From Streptomyces sp. NBC_00663 (lineage in GTDB: Bacteria > Actinomycetota > Actinomycetes > Streptomycetales > Streptomycetaceae): a DNA stretch of 64,000 nt. This document shows, one piece after another, positions 41,393-49,647 of this stretch (position 1 is the stretch's first letter; each line of letters starts with the position of its first letter). Location: NCBI RefSeq assembly GCF_036226885.1, contig NZ_CP109027.1, positions 3,844,001 through 3,908,000 of the forward strand, written 5' to 3'. The translations under genes were made by a program, and so were the position numbers. A model generated the notes under the pieces. That model was not told where the DNA came from. It was given only the letters and a program-made list of their open reading frames with translations, and did not search any database.

Positions 41393-41436
41393 GGGGCGCG
41401 GGGAACTGCGCGACCAGCCACGAACAACCCGCAGCC
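41391..41436. repeat. Dispersed intergenic repeat, copy 1
   Basis: A 46-bp element containing GGGGCGCGGGGAACTGCGCG and ending CCCGCAGCC. It matches 53794-53839 at 39 of 46 positions by eye. CTGCG near the centre can pair with CGCAG near the end. It begins inside the stop codon of the DUF389 gene. I recognise this motif as frequent at gene ends in Streptomyces. Confidence 0.8.
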
Positions 41437-41476
41437 CGCAACACACAGAACCCCCCACCCCCAACCCGGGACAGCC

Positions 41477-42835
41477 CTAGCCCAGCGCCGACTTCACCGC
41501 ATCGGCCAACCGCCCAGCCACAGACCGCGCCTGATCGATATCCGCCGCCTCAACCATCACCCGAACCAACGGCTCGGTCCCGGAAGGCCGCAACAACACC
41601 CGCCCCGTCTCCCCGAGTTCCCGCTCAGCCTCAGAAACGGCAGCAGCAAGCTCCGCCGAACTCCCGACCCGTGACCGGTCCACATCAGGCACATTGATCA
41701 GCACCTGCGGCAACCGCTCCATCACACCGGCGAGTTCCCGCAGCGACCGCCCGGTCTCCGCGACCCGCGCCGCGAGCAGCAGCCCGGTGAGCGTCCCGTC
41801 CCCGGTGGTGGCGTGATCCAGAATGATCACGTGCCCGGACTGCTCACCCCCGAGCGCGTACCCGTGCTCCTTCATCGACTCCAGCACATACCGGTCCCCC
41901 ACAGCCGTCTGCACCAGCGTCAGTCCCTCCCGCTCAAGCGCCAGCTTGAACCCGAGATTGGACATCACGGTCGCGACAACGGTGTCGGCCCGCAGCGCGG
42001 ACCGCTCCCGCATGGCCAGCGCCAGCACGGCCATGATCTGATCGCCATCGACCTCCTCACCGGTGTGGTCGACGGCGAGGCACCGGTCCGCGTCTCCGTC
42101 GTGCGCGATGCCGAAGGCGGCCCCGTGCTCGATGACGGCGGCCTTCAGCAGCCCCAGGTGCGTGGACCCGCACCCGTCGTTGATGTTGAGCCCGTTCGGG
42201 TCGGCCCCGATCGTGATGATCTCGGCACCGGCCCGGGAGAACGCCTCCGGCGACACCCTCGCGGCGGCGCCGTGCGCCTCGTCGAGGACGATCTTCAGCC
42301 CGTCGAGCCGGTTCGGGAGGACGGCGATGAGATGGGCGACGTACTGGTCGAAGCCCTCCTTGTACTCACGCACCCGCCCGACGCCGGCGCCGGTGGGCCG
42401 CTCCCAGGGCTCGCCGTGCCGGTGGGACTCGTAGATCGACTCGATCCGGTCCTCCAGCTCGTCGTCGAGCTTGTGCCCGCCGCGGGCGAGGAACTTGACG
42501 CCGTTGTCGGGCATCGCGTTGTGGCTGGCGGAGAGCATGACGCCGAGGTCGGCGCCGAGGACGCCCGTGAGGTACGCCACGGCCGGGGTCGGCAGCACAC
42601 CGACCTTGAGGACGTCGACGCCGGCGCTCGCCAGGCCCGCCACCACGGCGGCCTCCAGGAACTCCCCGGACGCGCGCGGGTCCCGCCCGACCACCGCCGT
42701 CGGCCGGTGGCCCTCGAAAGTACCCGCCTCGGCCAGCACGTGGGCCGCCGCGACGGACAGACCGAGCGCCATCTCGGCGGTCAGGTCCGCGTTGGCGATG
42801 CCGCGCACGCCGTCCGTGCCGAAGAGTCGTCCCAC
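41477..42835 (-). CDS. glmM: Phosphoglucosamine mutase
   Basis: A 452-residue GlmM from the GTG at 42833-42835, which has AGGAGG five bases upstream; the frame is open further but GRLFGTDGVRG marks the true N-terminus. The phosphoserine loop is VMLSASHNAMPDNG, the magnesium loop HDGDADRC and the C-terminal phosphate site LLRPSGTEPLVRVMVE. It converts glucosamine-6-phosphate to glucosamine-1-phosphate. It follows rpsI on the same strand but a strong terminator separates them. Confidence 0.97.
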   Translation of the reverse strand: MGRLFGTDGVRGIANADLTAEMALGLSVAAAHVLAEAGTFEGHRPTAVVGRDPRASGEFLEAAVVAGLASAGVDVLKVGVLPTPAVAYLTGVLGADLGVMLSASHNAMPDNGVKFLARGGHKLDDELEDRIESIYESHRHGEPWERPTGAGVGRVREYKEGFDQYVAHLIAVLPNRLDGLKIVLDEAHGAAARVSPEAFSRAGAEIITIGADPNGLNINDGCGSTHLGLLKAAVIEHGAAFGIAHDGDADRCLAVDHTGEEVDGDQIMAVLALAMRERSALRADTVVATVMSNLGFKLALEREGLTLVQTAVGDRYVLESMKEHGYALGGEQSGHVIILDHATTGDGTLTGLLLAARVAETGRSLRELAGVMERLPQVLINVPDVDRSRVGSSAELAAAVSEAERELGETGRVLLRPSGTEPLVRVMVEAADIDQARSVAGRLADAVKSALG

Positions 42836-42950
42836 TTGTCCTCCTGATGAAGCGTCACTTTCGAGGTCACCTTCGGAGATCACCCAGGATCACCCGATCA
42901 CACAAGCCTTTGAGCGTCTTGTGCCGTTATACGCCCAAGGCTGTGATAAA

Positions 42951-42992
42951 CGAACGCCCCGGCGGCACTGTGGCGTGCCGCCGGGGCGTTCG
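42951..42992 (-). terminator. Terminator after rpsI
   Basis: The 18-base arms CGAACGCCCCGGCGGCAC and GTGCCGCCGGGGCGTTCG pair perfectly around a six-base loop, 44 bases after the rpsI stop. One of the longest perfect stems in the window; it should end the rplM-rpsI transcript. Confidence 0.92.
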
Positions 42993-43035
42993 GACGTACT
43001 GCTGAAGTGCGAGTACGGGCTGCGGGCAGCGAAGC

Positions 43036-43563
43036 TTAACGCTTGCTGTACTGCGGAGCCTTACGGGCCTTCTTCAGACCGGCCTTCTTGCGCTCGACCG
43101 CACGGTCGTCGCGGCGGAGGAAGCCGGCCTTCTTGAGGGCGCCACGGTTGTTGTCGACGTCGGCCTCGTTCAGCGCACGGGCGACACCGAGACGGAGCGC
43201 ACCGGCCTGACCGGAGACACCGCCACCCGCGATGCGGGCGATGACGTCGTAGCGGCCCTCGAGCTCGAGCACCTTGAAGGGCTCGTTGACTTCCTGCTGG
43301 TGCACCTTGTTCGGGAAGTAGTCCTCGAGGGTGCGACCGTTGATCTTCCACTTGCCGGTGCCCGGGACGATCCGGACGCGGGCGATGGCGTTCTTGCGAC
43401 GGCCCAGGCCGGCGGCCGGCTGGGGGTCGCCGAAGCGGGACGCCATGGACTCGGACGTGTACTCGCCCTCGACGGGAACGTCCGACTCGGTGGTGTAGCT
43501 GTCGATGTCGACGAGCTCGGTCTCGGTCTCTTCGACCGGCTGCTCAGCGGTGGTCTCGGCCAC
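43036..43563 (-). CDS. rpsI: 30S ribosomal protein S9
   Basis: A 175-residue S9. The universal core starts near residue 53 (GLGRRKNAIARVRIVPGTG) and ends in the conserved APQYSKR, whose C-terminal arginine reaches the P-site tRNA. The first about 50 residues are an acidic extension typical of actinobacterial S9. It is co-transcribed behind rplM. Confidence 0.98.
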   Translation of the reverse strand: MAETTAEQPVEETETELVDIDSYTTESDVPVEGEYTSESMASRFGDPQPAAGLGRRKNAIARVRIVPGTGKWKINGRTLEDYFPNKVHQQEVNEPFKVLELEGRYDVIARIAGGGVSGQAGALRLGVARALNEADVDNNRGALKKAGFLRRDDRAVERKKAGLKKARKAPQYSKR

Positions 43564-43604
43564 GATGCTCCTCAGATTCTTTTCTGTTTAGGGGGTGGCC
43601 GGAA

Positions 43605-44048
43605 CTACTGCGCGACCTGGGTGATCTCGAACGGCACCGGCTGCTGGGCAGCGTGCGGGTGCTGGTCGCCCGAGTAGACCTTCAGCTTCGAAAGCATCTG
43701 ACGGCCCAGGGAGTTCTTGGGCACCATGCCCTTGATGGCCTTCTCGACGGCCTTCTCCGGGTTGTCACGGAGCAGGTCGTCGTAGCGGACGGAACGCAGA
43801 CCACCCGGGTAGCCGGAGTGGCGGTACGCCATCTTCTGGGTCCGCTTGTTGCCGGACAGGTGCACCTTGTCGGCGTTGATGATGATGACGAAGTCGCCCA
43901 TGTCCATGTGCGGGGCATAGGTCGGCTTGTGCTTGCCACGGAGGAGGTTCGCGGCGGTGGTGGCCAGACGGCCCAGGACGACGTCCTGAGCGTCAATGAC
44001 GTGCCACTGGCGAGTCACATCGCCGGGCTTAGGGCTGTACGTACGCAC
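43605..44048 (-). CDS. rplM: 50S ribosomal protein L13
   Basis: A 147-residue L13 starting MRTYSPKPGDVTRQWHVIDA, with GDFVIIINADKVHLSGNK and AIKGMVPKNSLGRQML in the core. It assembles early on 23S rRNA. It leads the rplM-rpsI operon, and its promoter lies in the 259-base gap to the divergent membrane protein gene. Confidence 0.98.
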   Translation of the reverse strand: MRTYSPKPGDVTRQWHVIDAQDVVLGRLATTAANLLRGKHKPTYAPHMDMGDFVIIINADKVHLSGNKRTQKMAYRHSGYPGGLRSVRYDDLLRDNPEKAVEKAIKGMVPKNSLGRQMLSKLKVYSGDQHPHAAQQPVPFEITQVAQ

Positions 44049-44263
44049 TTCTCAGCCTTCTTCTTCAGGGATGGGTGATGACACAGGCATCCTTGAAGCG
44101 ATCGTGCAGCTGGGGACGACAATGCCGGGAACCATGCCCGTATGCCGCCCACTGGTAACTGCTCCAGGGAACCTACGTACGGGCTTCTGGCGTCAGAACG
44201 TCCAAGCCAATACGCATAACAAATTGGAAGGGTACTCGGGCTACCCCGGACGGGTCAAAACGA

Positions 44264-44282
44264 GCGGGCCCGGCAGGCCCGC
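44264..44282. other. GC-rich hairpin in the rplM divergent gap
   Basis: GCGGGCC and GGCCCGC pair around CGGCA. It is 25 bases upstream of the proposed start of the membrane-anchored protein and could be a stop structure for incoming transcription or a leader element. Otherwise this gap (44049-44307) holds only promoter-type sequence. Confidence 0.4.
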
Positions 44283-44307
44283 GCGTCCCCCCTCTATGAT
44301 GCGCCCC

Positions 44308-45192
44308 ATGAGCTTTGGGCAGCAGGGGGGACCCCAGTCCCAGTGGGATCCCTGGAAACCGAATTCCCAGCAGCCGTGGAACGGCGACGACGACGGTCGG
44401 ACCCCGGACTGGGCGGCGCTCGCGGAGGCGTCGGAGACCCGTAACAAGCGGCGCAAGCTGCTGTTCATCGTCGGCGGCGCCCTTGCCACCGCGGCGATAG
44501 GCACCGCCGTCGCCATGGCCGTGGTCTCGGCCAACGGTGGCGACGAGGCGTCCACCACGTCCTCGCTGCCCGCGACGGCCGACATACCGAGCCAGTCCGC
44601 GACCGACCCGTCCTTCGCGCCGACCAGCGCCCCGCCGCCGCTGGACCCGAAGGACTTCGTCTCCAGCAAGAACAAGGACACGGCGCCGCTGAGCGCGGAG
44701 ATCCTCTTCCCGGGCACCCAGCTGACCATGGGCGAGACGGTCTACAAGAAGGGCGCCACGGCCGACACCAAGAAGTGCGCCTCGGCCGCCAACGCCAACG
44801 GCACCCTCGGCAAGATCCTCACCGCCAACGGCTGCACCAGCGTGATGCGGGTCTCGTACATGAAGGACGGCGTCGCGGTGACGGTCGGCGTGGCCGTCTT
44901 CGACACCGAGGCCCAGGCGAAGAAGGCCAAGGGCCAGGCCGACAACAAGAGCGTCATCGCCTCGCTCGCCGGCGACGGCGTGAAGGCCTTCTGCAACTCC
45001 GCGGTGTGCCGTACGACGACCAATTCCTACGGCCGCTACGCCTACTTCACCACCGCCGGTTTCCTCAACGGCAAGGACGTCACGGAGAAGAGCACCAAGG
45101 TCGAGTCGATCGGCAACGACCTGGCCGAGTTCGCCTTCCGCCAGATCCGCCGCCGCGGCCAGGCCCAGGCGTCGGCAGCGGCGGCCGGGTGA
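44308..45192 (+). CDS. Membrane-anchored extracytoplasmic protein of unknown function
   Basis: About 294 residues from the ATG at 44308; ATGs at 44296 and 44299 are in frame. A Gln/Pro/Trp-rich cytoplasmic end (MSFGQQGGPQSQWDPWKP) precedes a transmembrane segment (LLFIVGGALATAAIGTAVAMAVV), a Ser/Thr/Pro linker and a soluble domain with four cysteines (Cys in TKKCASA, ANGCTSV, KAFCNSAVC) likely forming two disulfides. No family was recognised. TATGAT seven bases before the ATG could be a -10 box of a leaderless transcript. It is 97 bases upstream of the GH26 gene and may or may not belong with it. Confidence 0.75.
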   Translation: MSFGQQGGPQSQWDPWKPNSQQPWNGDDDGRTPDWAALAEASETRNKRRKLLFIVGGALATAAIGTAVAMAVVSANGGDEASTTSSLPATADIPSQSATDPSFAPTSAPPPLDPKDFVSSKNKDTAPLSAEILFPGTQLTMGETVYKKGATADTKKCASAANANGTLGKILTANGCTSVMRVSYMKDGVAVTVGVAVFDTEAQAKKAKGQADNKSVIASLAGDGVKAFCNSAVCRTTTNSYGRYAYFTTAGFLNGKDVTEKSTKVESIGNDLAEFAFRQIRRRGQAQASAAAAG

Positions 45193-45289
45193 CGCCTGCC
45201 GAAACCGTGTGAGACCCTCCACAGTCATTGATCATCAGACGTTGATCAGCACGACCGTGGGGGGTCTTCTGGCAGGAGGGGGCCACGGC

Positions 45290-46654
45290 ATGCGTATGCG
45301 AGGCCGGATACGACTGATAGGGGCCGGCGCGACGGCCGCGGTACTGGGGCCGCTGGCCCTGTGGGCGGCCTGGGACGCGGACGAGACACAGGCCCCCCGC
45401 CTCGCCCCCACCGACCTGCGCGAACGCGACCCGCAAGCCACCCCGGCCGCCCGCCGGGTCTACGCGTTCCTGGCCGGCCTGGAGAACGACGCCCGCCTCG
45501 GCCGCCCCTCCCGCACGCTCATCGGCCAGCACGTGGAGCTGCACAACGAGCGGTACAACCCGAAGTACGGCGATTACCGGGGGACCAAGCAGCCGGGCTA
45601 CTACTACAAGAAGGCCCGGGACATCACGGGGCGACTGCCAGGCTTCGTGGAGCTGGACCTGGGCCCGGGCTATGGCCGGCCCGGCTGGGCCGTGGGCCAG
45701 GCCCGCTCCTACAACGGCTCCTGGCCGAGCTGCCGCCGCGACTGGGGATATGTCGAGGACGCCGTGGATCTGGCCGTCGGCGTGTGGGCGGGCCTGCCGC
45801 GGGCGGCCGACGGCTCCTACCGGCCCTCCGGCACCCACACCGAGTGCTTCTCGGGCGCCCCTGTCTCGCTCCCCCACAACGGGGGCGACCCGGCGGGGCT
45901 GGTCGGATTCTCCTTCCACCAGCCCTACCCCGGCAGCCCCGTCAAGAGCCTCGAACAGACCAAGCTCCGCAACTCCCCCGGCGCCGACGACCCCGGCTGG
46001 TTCCGCCGGGTGATCACCGCGGACAGTCCGGAACACCGGGCCCTGCTGCACGACCTCGACTTCCTGGCGGACCACCTCGGCTACCTCGCGGACCAGGGAG
46101 TGCCGGTACTGCTGCGGCCGTACCACGAGATGAACACGGCCCCGGGCGACGGCTTCTGGTGGGCGGGCCAGGACCCGGCCGCCTTCCACGAGCTGTGGCG
46201 GCTGACGTACGACCACCTCGTGCACCGGCGCGGCCTGCACAACCTGCTCTTCGTCTGGGCGCCGAACTCCTGGGACGGCGGCTACGGGCGCGACCCGCAC
46301 GCGTACTATCCGGGCGGTCGCTACGTCGACGTGGTGGGCGTCGACGACTACAGCGACACCCCGGCCAAGCCCTTCGGCGGGGGCGCCTGGACCGAGGTCT
46401 GGTATCGCGGCCTGGAGCGGTACCGCAGGCCGCGGATCATGGCCGAGTCCTTCCATGTGCCGCTCAACGCGGCCCAGCCGGAGACCCTCAGCCGGACCCC
46501 GTGGGTGCTGTGGACGGTGTGGGGCCAGGCGCTGTCCTACGAGAACCTCTCCGCTCCCCGGCACAAGAACACCGCGGCCGATGTGCGACGCACCTACGGA
46601 TCACCGAAGACGATCACCAGCGGTGACCGCCTTCGGGCCGGTCACGCCCCGTAG
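45290..46654 (+). CDS. GH26-like endo-beta-mannanase, secreted or anchored
   Basis: A 454-residue protein from the ATG at 45290 after AGGAGG. Residues about 8-28 (LIGAGATAAVLGPLALWAAW) form a signal or anchor. The catalytic barrel carries the acid/base Glu280 in LLRPYHEMN, FVWAPNSWDGG, DVVGVDDYSD and the probable nucleophile Glu386 in PRIMAESF, the pattern of family GH26, whose main activity is endo-1,4-beta-mannanase. It stands upstream of an Egghead-like mannosyltransferase gene, so a role in trimming a home-made mannan is plausible; degradation of plant mannan is the alternative. Confidence 0.8.
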   Translation: MRMRGRIRLIGAGATAAVLGPLALWAAWDADETQAPRLAPTDLRERDPQATPAARRVYAFLAGLENDARLGRPSRTLIGQHVELHNERYNPKYGDYRGTKQPGYYYKKARDITGRLPGFVELDLGPGYGRPGWAVGQARSYNGSWPSCRRDWGYVEDAVDLAVGVWAGLPRAADGSYRPSGTHTECFSGAPVSLPHNGGDPAGLVGFSFHQPYPGSPVKSLEQTKLRNSPGADDPGWFRRVITADSPEHRALLHDLDFLADHLGYLADQGVPVLLRPYHEMNTAPGDGFWWAGQDPAAFHELWRLTYDHLVHRRGLHNLLFVWAPNSWDGGYGRDPHAYYPGGRYVDVVGVDDYSDTPAKPFGGGAWTEVWYRGLERYRRPRIMAESFHVPLNAAQPETLSRTPWVLWTVWGQALSYENLSAPRHKNTAADVRRTYGSPKTITSGDRLRAGHAP

Positions 46655-46751
46655 AGGTCACCACACAAGACGTAACTTGATTAACTTTCGAACACATCCT
46701 CCTCACAGGAGTTCCCTGTATCGGACACATATGCGAGGATCGGTGGCCTAT

Positions 46752-46802
46752 TCGGTCAGTGGTCCGGGCGCCTGGGGGGGCATCTGAGCGGCAGCTGACC
46801 GA
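46752..46802 (+). promoter_or_regulatory. Structured leader candidate before the glycosyltransferase operon
   Basis: TCGGTCAG (46752-46759) pairs with CTGACCGA (46795-46802), and two GGCGCC blocks, one inside the loop and one just after the stem, offer an alternative pairing. It lies in the 279-base gap before the glycosyltransferase start at 46934. The gap also repeats CACAGGAGTTCC at about 46704 and 46914. The architecture hints at RNA-level control; no known riboswitch was recognised. Confidence 0.4.
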
Positions 46803-46933
46803 GGCGCCAGAGAAGGCGTTGAGGGGGATGGGCCCGGAACAACAATGACGTCGTGGTGCGCTCACGCGCGCCGTGGCCGAGATCCGTCGTTGCCTCAACG
46901 CACCACCGATCTCACAGGAGTTCCGCAGCCGTC

Positions 46934-48388
46934 ATGACATCGACACTGGTCGACGGGGGGGTGCCGCAGTATTCGCGGCACAGTCAGAAACTTGCCAAGC
47001 GCACTGCGTCCTGGAAGCCGGGCATCCTCCCGTTCCTGTTGCCCTTCGTGCTTCTGACCGCCTTCGGACTGTGGAGCTACAGACCCAGTTCGTCCCTGAT
47101 GAGCTGGATCCTGACCGTCGTCTGGTCACTGCCGGTGGCCGGTGTGATGGTCGGCATCCAAGGTGCTCTGCTGATCCGCCGACGGGTCCGCAAGAGCGAT
47201 CAGATGACTCCGCCGGCACCCGCCGACCAGGACTTCCTGATCGCACTCTGCCCGACCATCGGGCGGCATGACACCTACCCGGCGCTGGAGCGCTCGATCC
47301 TCTCGTACGTCGAGCATCTGCCGGAGTACTTCCCGTACATGCGGGTCGACATCCTCACCGAGGAGGGCTGCGAGGCCACCGAGGCCATCGACCGGCTCGC
47401 CGCGTCCCACCCGCTGATCCGGGTGATCACCGTGCCCAAGGACTACGTCCCGGCCAACGGCACCCGCTTCAAGGCCCGCGCCAACCACTACGCCCACGAG
47501 CTGCGCATCGCCGAGGGTGAGGCCCTGGAGTACGTCTGGGTGCTGCACATGGACGACGACACCGGTGTCGGCCCCGACACCGCTTCGTCGCTCGCCCAGT
47601 TCATCAACCGGCAGCGGCGTGCCCACCCCGACGAGGCCAAGCACATGGCCCAGGGCATCCTCACGTACCCCCGCGAGAACGCGGTCAACATGTTCACCTG
47701 GCTCGCCGACGCGGTGCGCCCCGCCGACGACATCGCCCGCTTCCGGGCGCTGACCGGCATGGGCACGCCGGCCGCCGGGGTGCACGGCGAGCTGCTGGTG
47801 CTACGCGCGTCCATCGAGGCCGAGATCGGCTGGGACTTCGGCCCCAAGGAGATCGTGGAGGACGCCCGGCTCGCGCTGACCTTCTGCCGCAAGTACCCCG
47901 GTCGGAGCGACTGGTTCAACGGCCGCTGCTACGGCGCCTCGCCTGCCACCGCGTCGGACTTCGTCAAGCAGCGCGACCGCTGGGCCTGGGGCCTGGTCGC
48001 CCTCTGCTTCAACCGGGCGGTGCCCCTGCGCTACCGCTGGTTCCTCTCGATCTGCGTGGCCACCTGGATCCTCGGCCCGCTCCAGCACATCGGTGCCGTG
48101 CTCCTCATCGGCTGGCTCTTCAACGACATGAACACCTCGCCGGTGACCCAGTCCATCACGATCCTCTGGGCCCTCAATTTCGCCTACGTGATCTGGACCT
48201 ACTGGGAGGGGCTGCGGCTCAACGCCCTCGCCTCGGTCAGCGGTCGACGCAAGTGGTGGGAGCCGATCGTCGTGGTCGCTCTCATCCCGGTCTTCTCGAT
48301 CATGGAGGGACTCGGTGGCTTCAAGGGCTTCCTGAAGTTCGTCCGGCGCGAGGAGAACAAGTTCGTCGTGATCGCCAAGCCCGCCTGA
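46934..48388 (+). CDS. Egghead-like family 2 glycosyltransferase (beta-mannosyltransferase candidate)
   Basis: A 484-residue membrane GT2. Two N-terminal hydrophobic segments (ILPFLLPFVLLTAFGLW, LMSWILTVVWSLPVAGVMVG) and several C-terminal ones (WILGPLQHIGAVLLIGWLF, ITILWALNFAYVIWTYW, WEPIVVVALIPVFSIM) surround the catalytic domain. The domain carries HMDDDTG (Asp207-209), GILTYPRENAVNMFTWLAD, EDARLAL (Asp310) and QRDRW at 346-350. The stretches GTRFKARANHYA, QGILTYPRENAVN and the C-terminal EENKFVV closely recall animal Egghead, a beta-1,4-mannosyltransferase. It therefore probably polymerises or adds beta-mannose at the membrane. It leads a tight four-gene operon. Confidence 0.85.
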   Translation: MTSTLVDGGVPQYSRHSQKLAKRTASWKPGILPFLLPFVLLTAFGLWSYRPSSSLMSWILTVVWSLPVAGVMVGIQGALLIRRRVRKSDQMTPPAPADQDFLIALCPTIGRHDTYPALERSILSYVEHLPEYFPYMRVDILTEEGCEATEAIDRLAASHPLIRVITVPKDYVPANGTRFKARANHYAHELRIAEGEALEYVWVLHMDDDTGVGPDTASSLAQFINRQRRAHPDEAKHMAQGILTYPRENAVNMFTWLADAVRPADDIARFRALTGMGTPAAGVHGELLVLRASIEAEIGWDFGPKEIVEDARLALTFCRKYPGRSDWFNGRCYGASPATASDFVKQRDRWAWGLVALCFNRAVPLRYRWFLSICVATWILGPLQHIGAVLLIGWLFNDMNTSPVTQSITILWALNFAYVIWTYWEGLRLNALASVSGRRKWWEPIVVVALIPVFSIMEGLGGFKGFLKFVRREENKFVVIAKPA

Positions 48389-48408
48389 CCCCCAGGAAGA
48401 CCACTGAC

Positions 48409-49632
48409 ATGCGTTCACGACTGCCTTTGCTTGCCATTTTTCCGGTGACCGTCCTCACCGTCGTGCTGGGCACCCCCTTCCTCTTCGGCGACCACCCGGT
48501 GCGCTGGGAGGCGGGCTCGAAGCTGCCCACCCTCGTGCTGGACAACGCCCCGGAATCCAGTACCCCGGCCGACACCACCACCGACCCGAAGGCCTCTCCC
48601 TCTCCCACCGCCGACCCGCTCAAGGTCGCCGAGCCCTGGAAGAAGGGCATGCCCCAGTGGGGCGTACAGCTCTACTGGGAAGAGGAGAAGACCAAGCGCT
48701 CCGACGCGTTCATCGAGAAGCAGGCCGAGAAGCACGCCAAGTACCTCATCGGCCTGGGCGCCAACTCGGTGTCCATCTCCTTCCCCTTCTCCATCGAGGG
48801 CCGCACGTCCAACGTGCTCTCGAAGGGCGCCAAGACACCGTCCCCGGAGCGCGTCGAGCGCGTGCTGAAGGTGTTCAAGGACGCCGGTTTCCGCACCACC
48901 CTCCGCCCGATCATGGACGAGGGGAATCTGAAGCAGGCGAACGGCTGGCGCGGCAACATCGAGCCCGACTCCCGCTCCGCCTGGTTCGCCTCGTACAAGA
49001 AGCTCGTCACTCCGTACCTCAAGGCCGCCGACGAGGCGAAGACGAACACCTTCGTGATCGGTACCGAGCTCAACTCCCTGGAGGGCGACGTCGGCTGGGA
49101 GCCCCTGGTGTCCTCCGCCGAGAAGAGCTTCACCGGCGAGGTCTCGTACGACGCCAACTGGGACAACTACGTCCGCGGCCGCATCAACATGCCGGTCAGC
49201 CACCTCGGTGTCGACGCCTACTTCCCGGTCAAGGTCGCGGACACCGCGTCCGTCGGGACGCTCGTCAAGGGCTGGAACGACTGGCTGGACCGAAAGGCCA
49301 CCGGCGCGCTGCCCAACATCCTCATCGCCGAATCCGGCATCGGTGCCATGAAGGGCGCCTACCACGCCCCCGGCGACTTCTACGCCAGGCGCACGGTCAA
49401 CGAGAAGGTGCAGGCCAACTGGTACACGGCGGTCTGTCAGGTGGTCCAGGAGCGGCAGATGCAGGGCGTCTACTGGTGGTCGATCCACTTCGACGACGAC
49501 CCCAACACCGCCCCCGACGACAAGACCGCCTCCCGACTCGACTTCGCCGGACGCCCCTTGACCGAGAAGGCCATCAAGACCTGCTTCAGCTCTGACTACG
49601 CAGGCCCCGGGACCGACGACTCCACCAGCTGA
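48409..49632 (+). CDS. GH113-like glycoside hydrolase, membrane-anchored
   Basis: A 407-residue protein from the ATG at 48409 after GGAAGA. LLAIFPVTVLTVVLGTPFLFG near the N-terminus is a signal anchor, followed by a Ser/Thr/Pro linker. The barrel begins at WGVQLYWEEE, with acid/base candidate Glu220 in FVIGTELNSLEG and nucleophile candidate Glu308 in ILIAESGIGAM, a clan GH-A layout resembling family GH113, known for beta-mannanases. It starts 20 bases after the glycosyltransferase gene, so hydrolase and synthase are expressed together, as in cellulose and other polysaccharide operons where a hydrolase edits or releases the polymer. Confidence 0.8.
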   Translation: MRSRLPLLAIFPVTVLTVVLGTPFLFGDHPVRWEAGSKLPTLVLDNAPESSTPADTTTDPKASPSPTADPLKVAEPWKKGMPQWGVQLYWEEEKTKRSDAFIEKQAEKHAKYLIGLGANSVSISFPFSIEGRTSNVLSKGAKTPSPERVERVLKVFKDAGFRTTLRPIMDEGNLKQANGWRGNIEPDSRSAWFASYKKLVTPYLKAADEAKTNTFVIGTELNSLEGDVGWEPLVSSAEKSFTGEVSYDANWDNYVRGRINMPVSHLGVDAYFPVKVADTASVGTLVKGWNDWLDRKATGALPNILIAESGIGAMKGAYHAPGDFYARRTVNEKVQANWYTAVCQVVQERQMQGVYWWSIHFDDDPNTAPDDKTASRLDFAGRPLTEKAIKTCFSSDYAGPGTDDSTS

Positions 49633-49647
49633 CCGAGCGAGGCAATC

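Noticed and set aside
46655..46933. ydaO-type c-di-AMP riboswitch before the glycosyltransferase
   Set aside because: The conserved core of that class could not be found by eye; only generic stems are visible.
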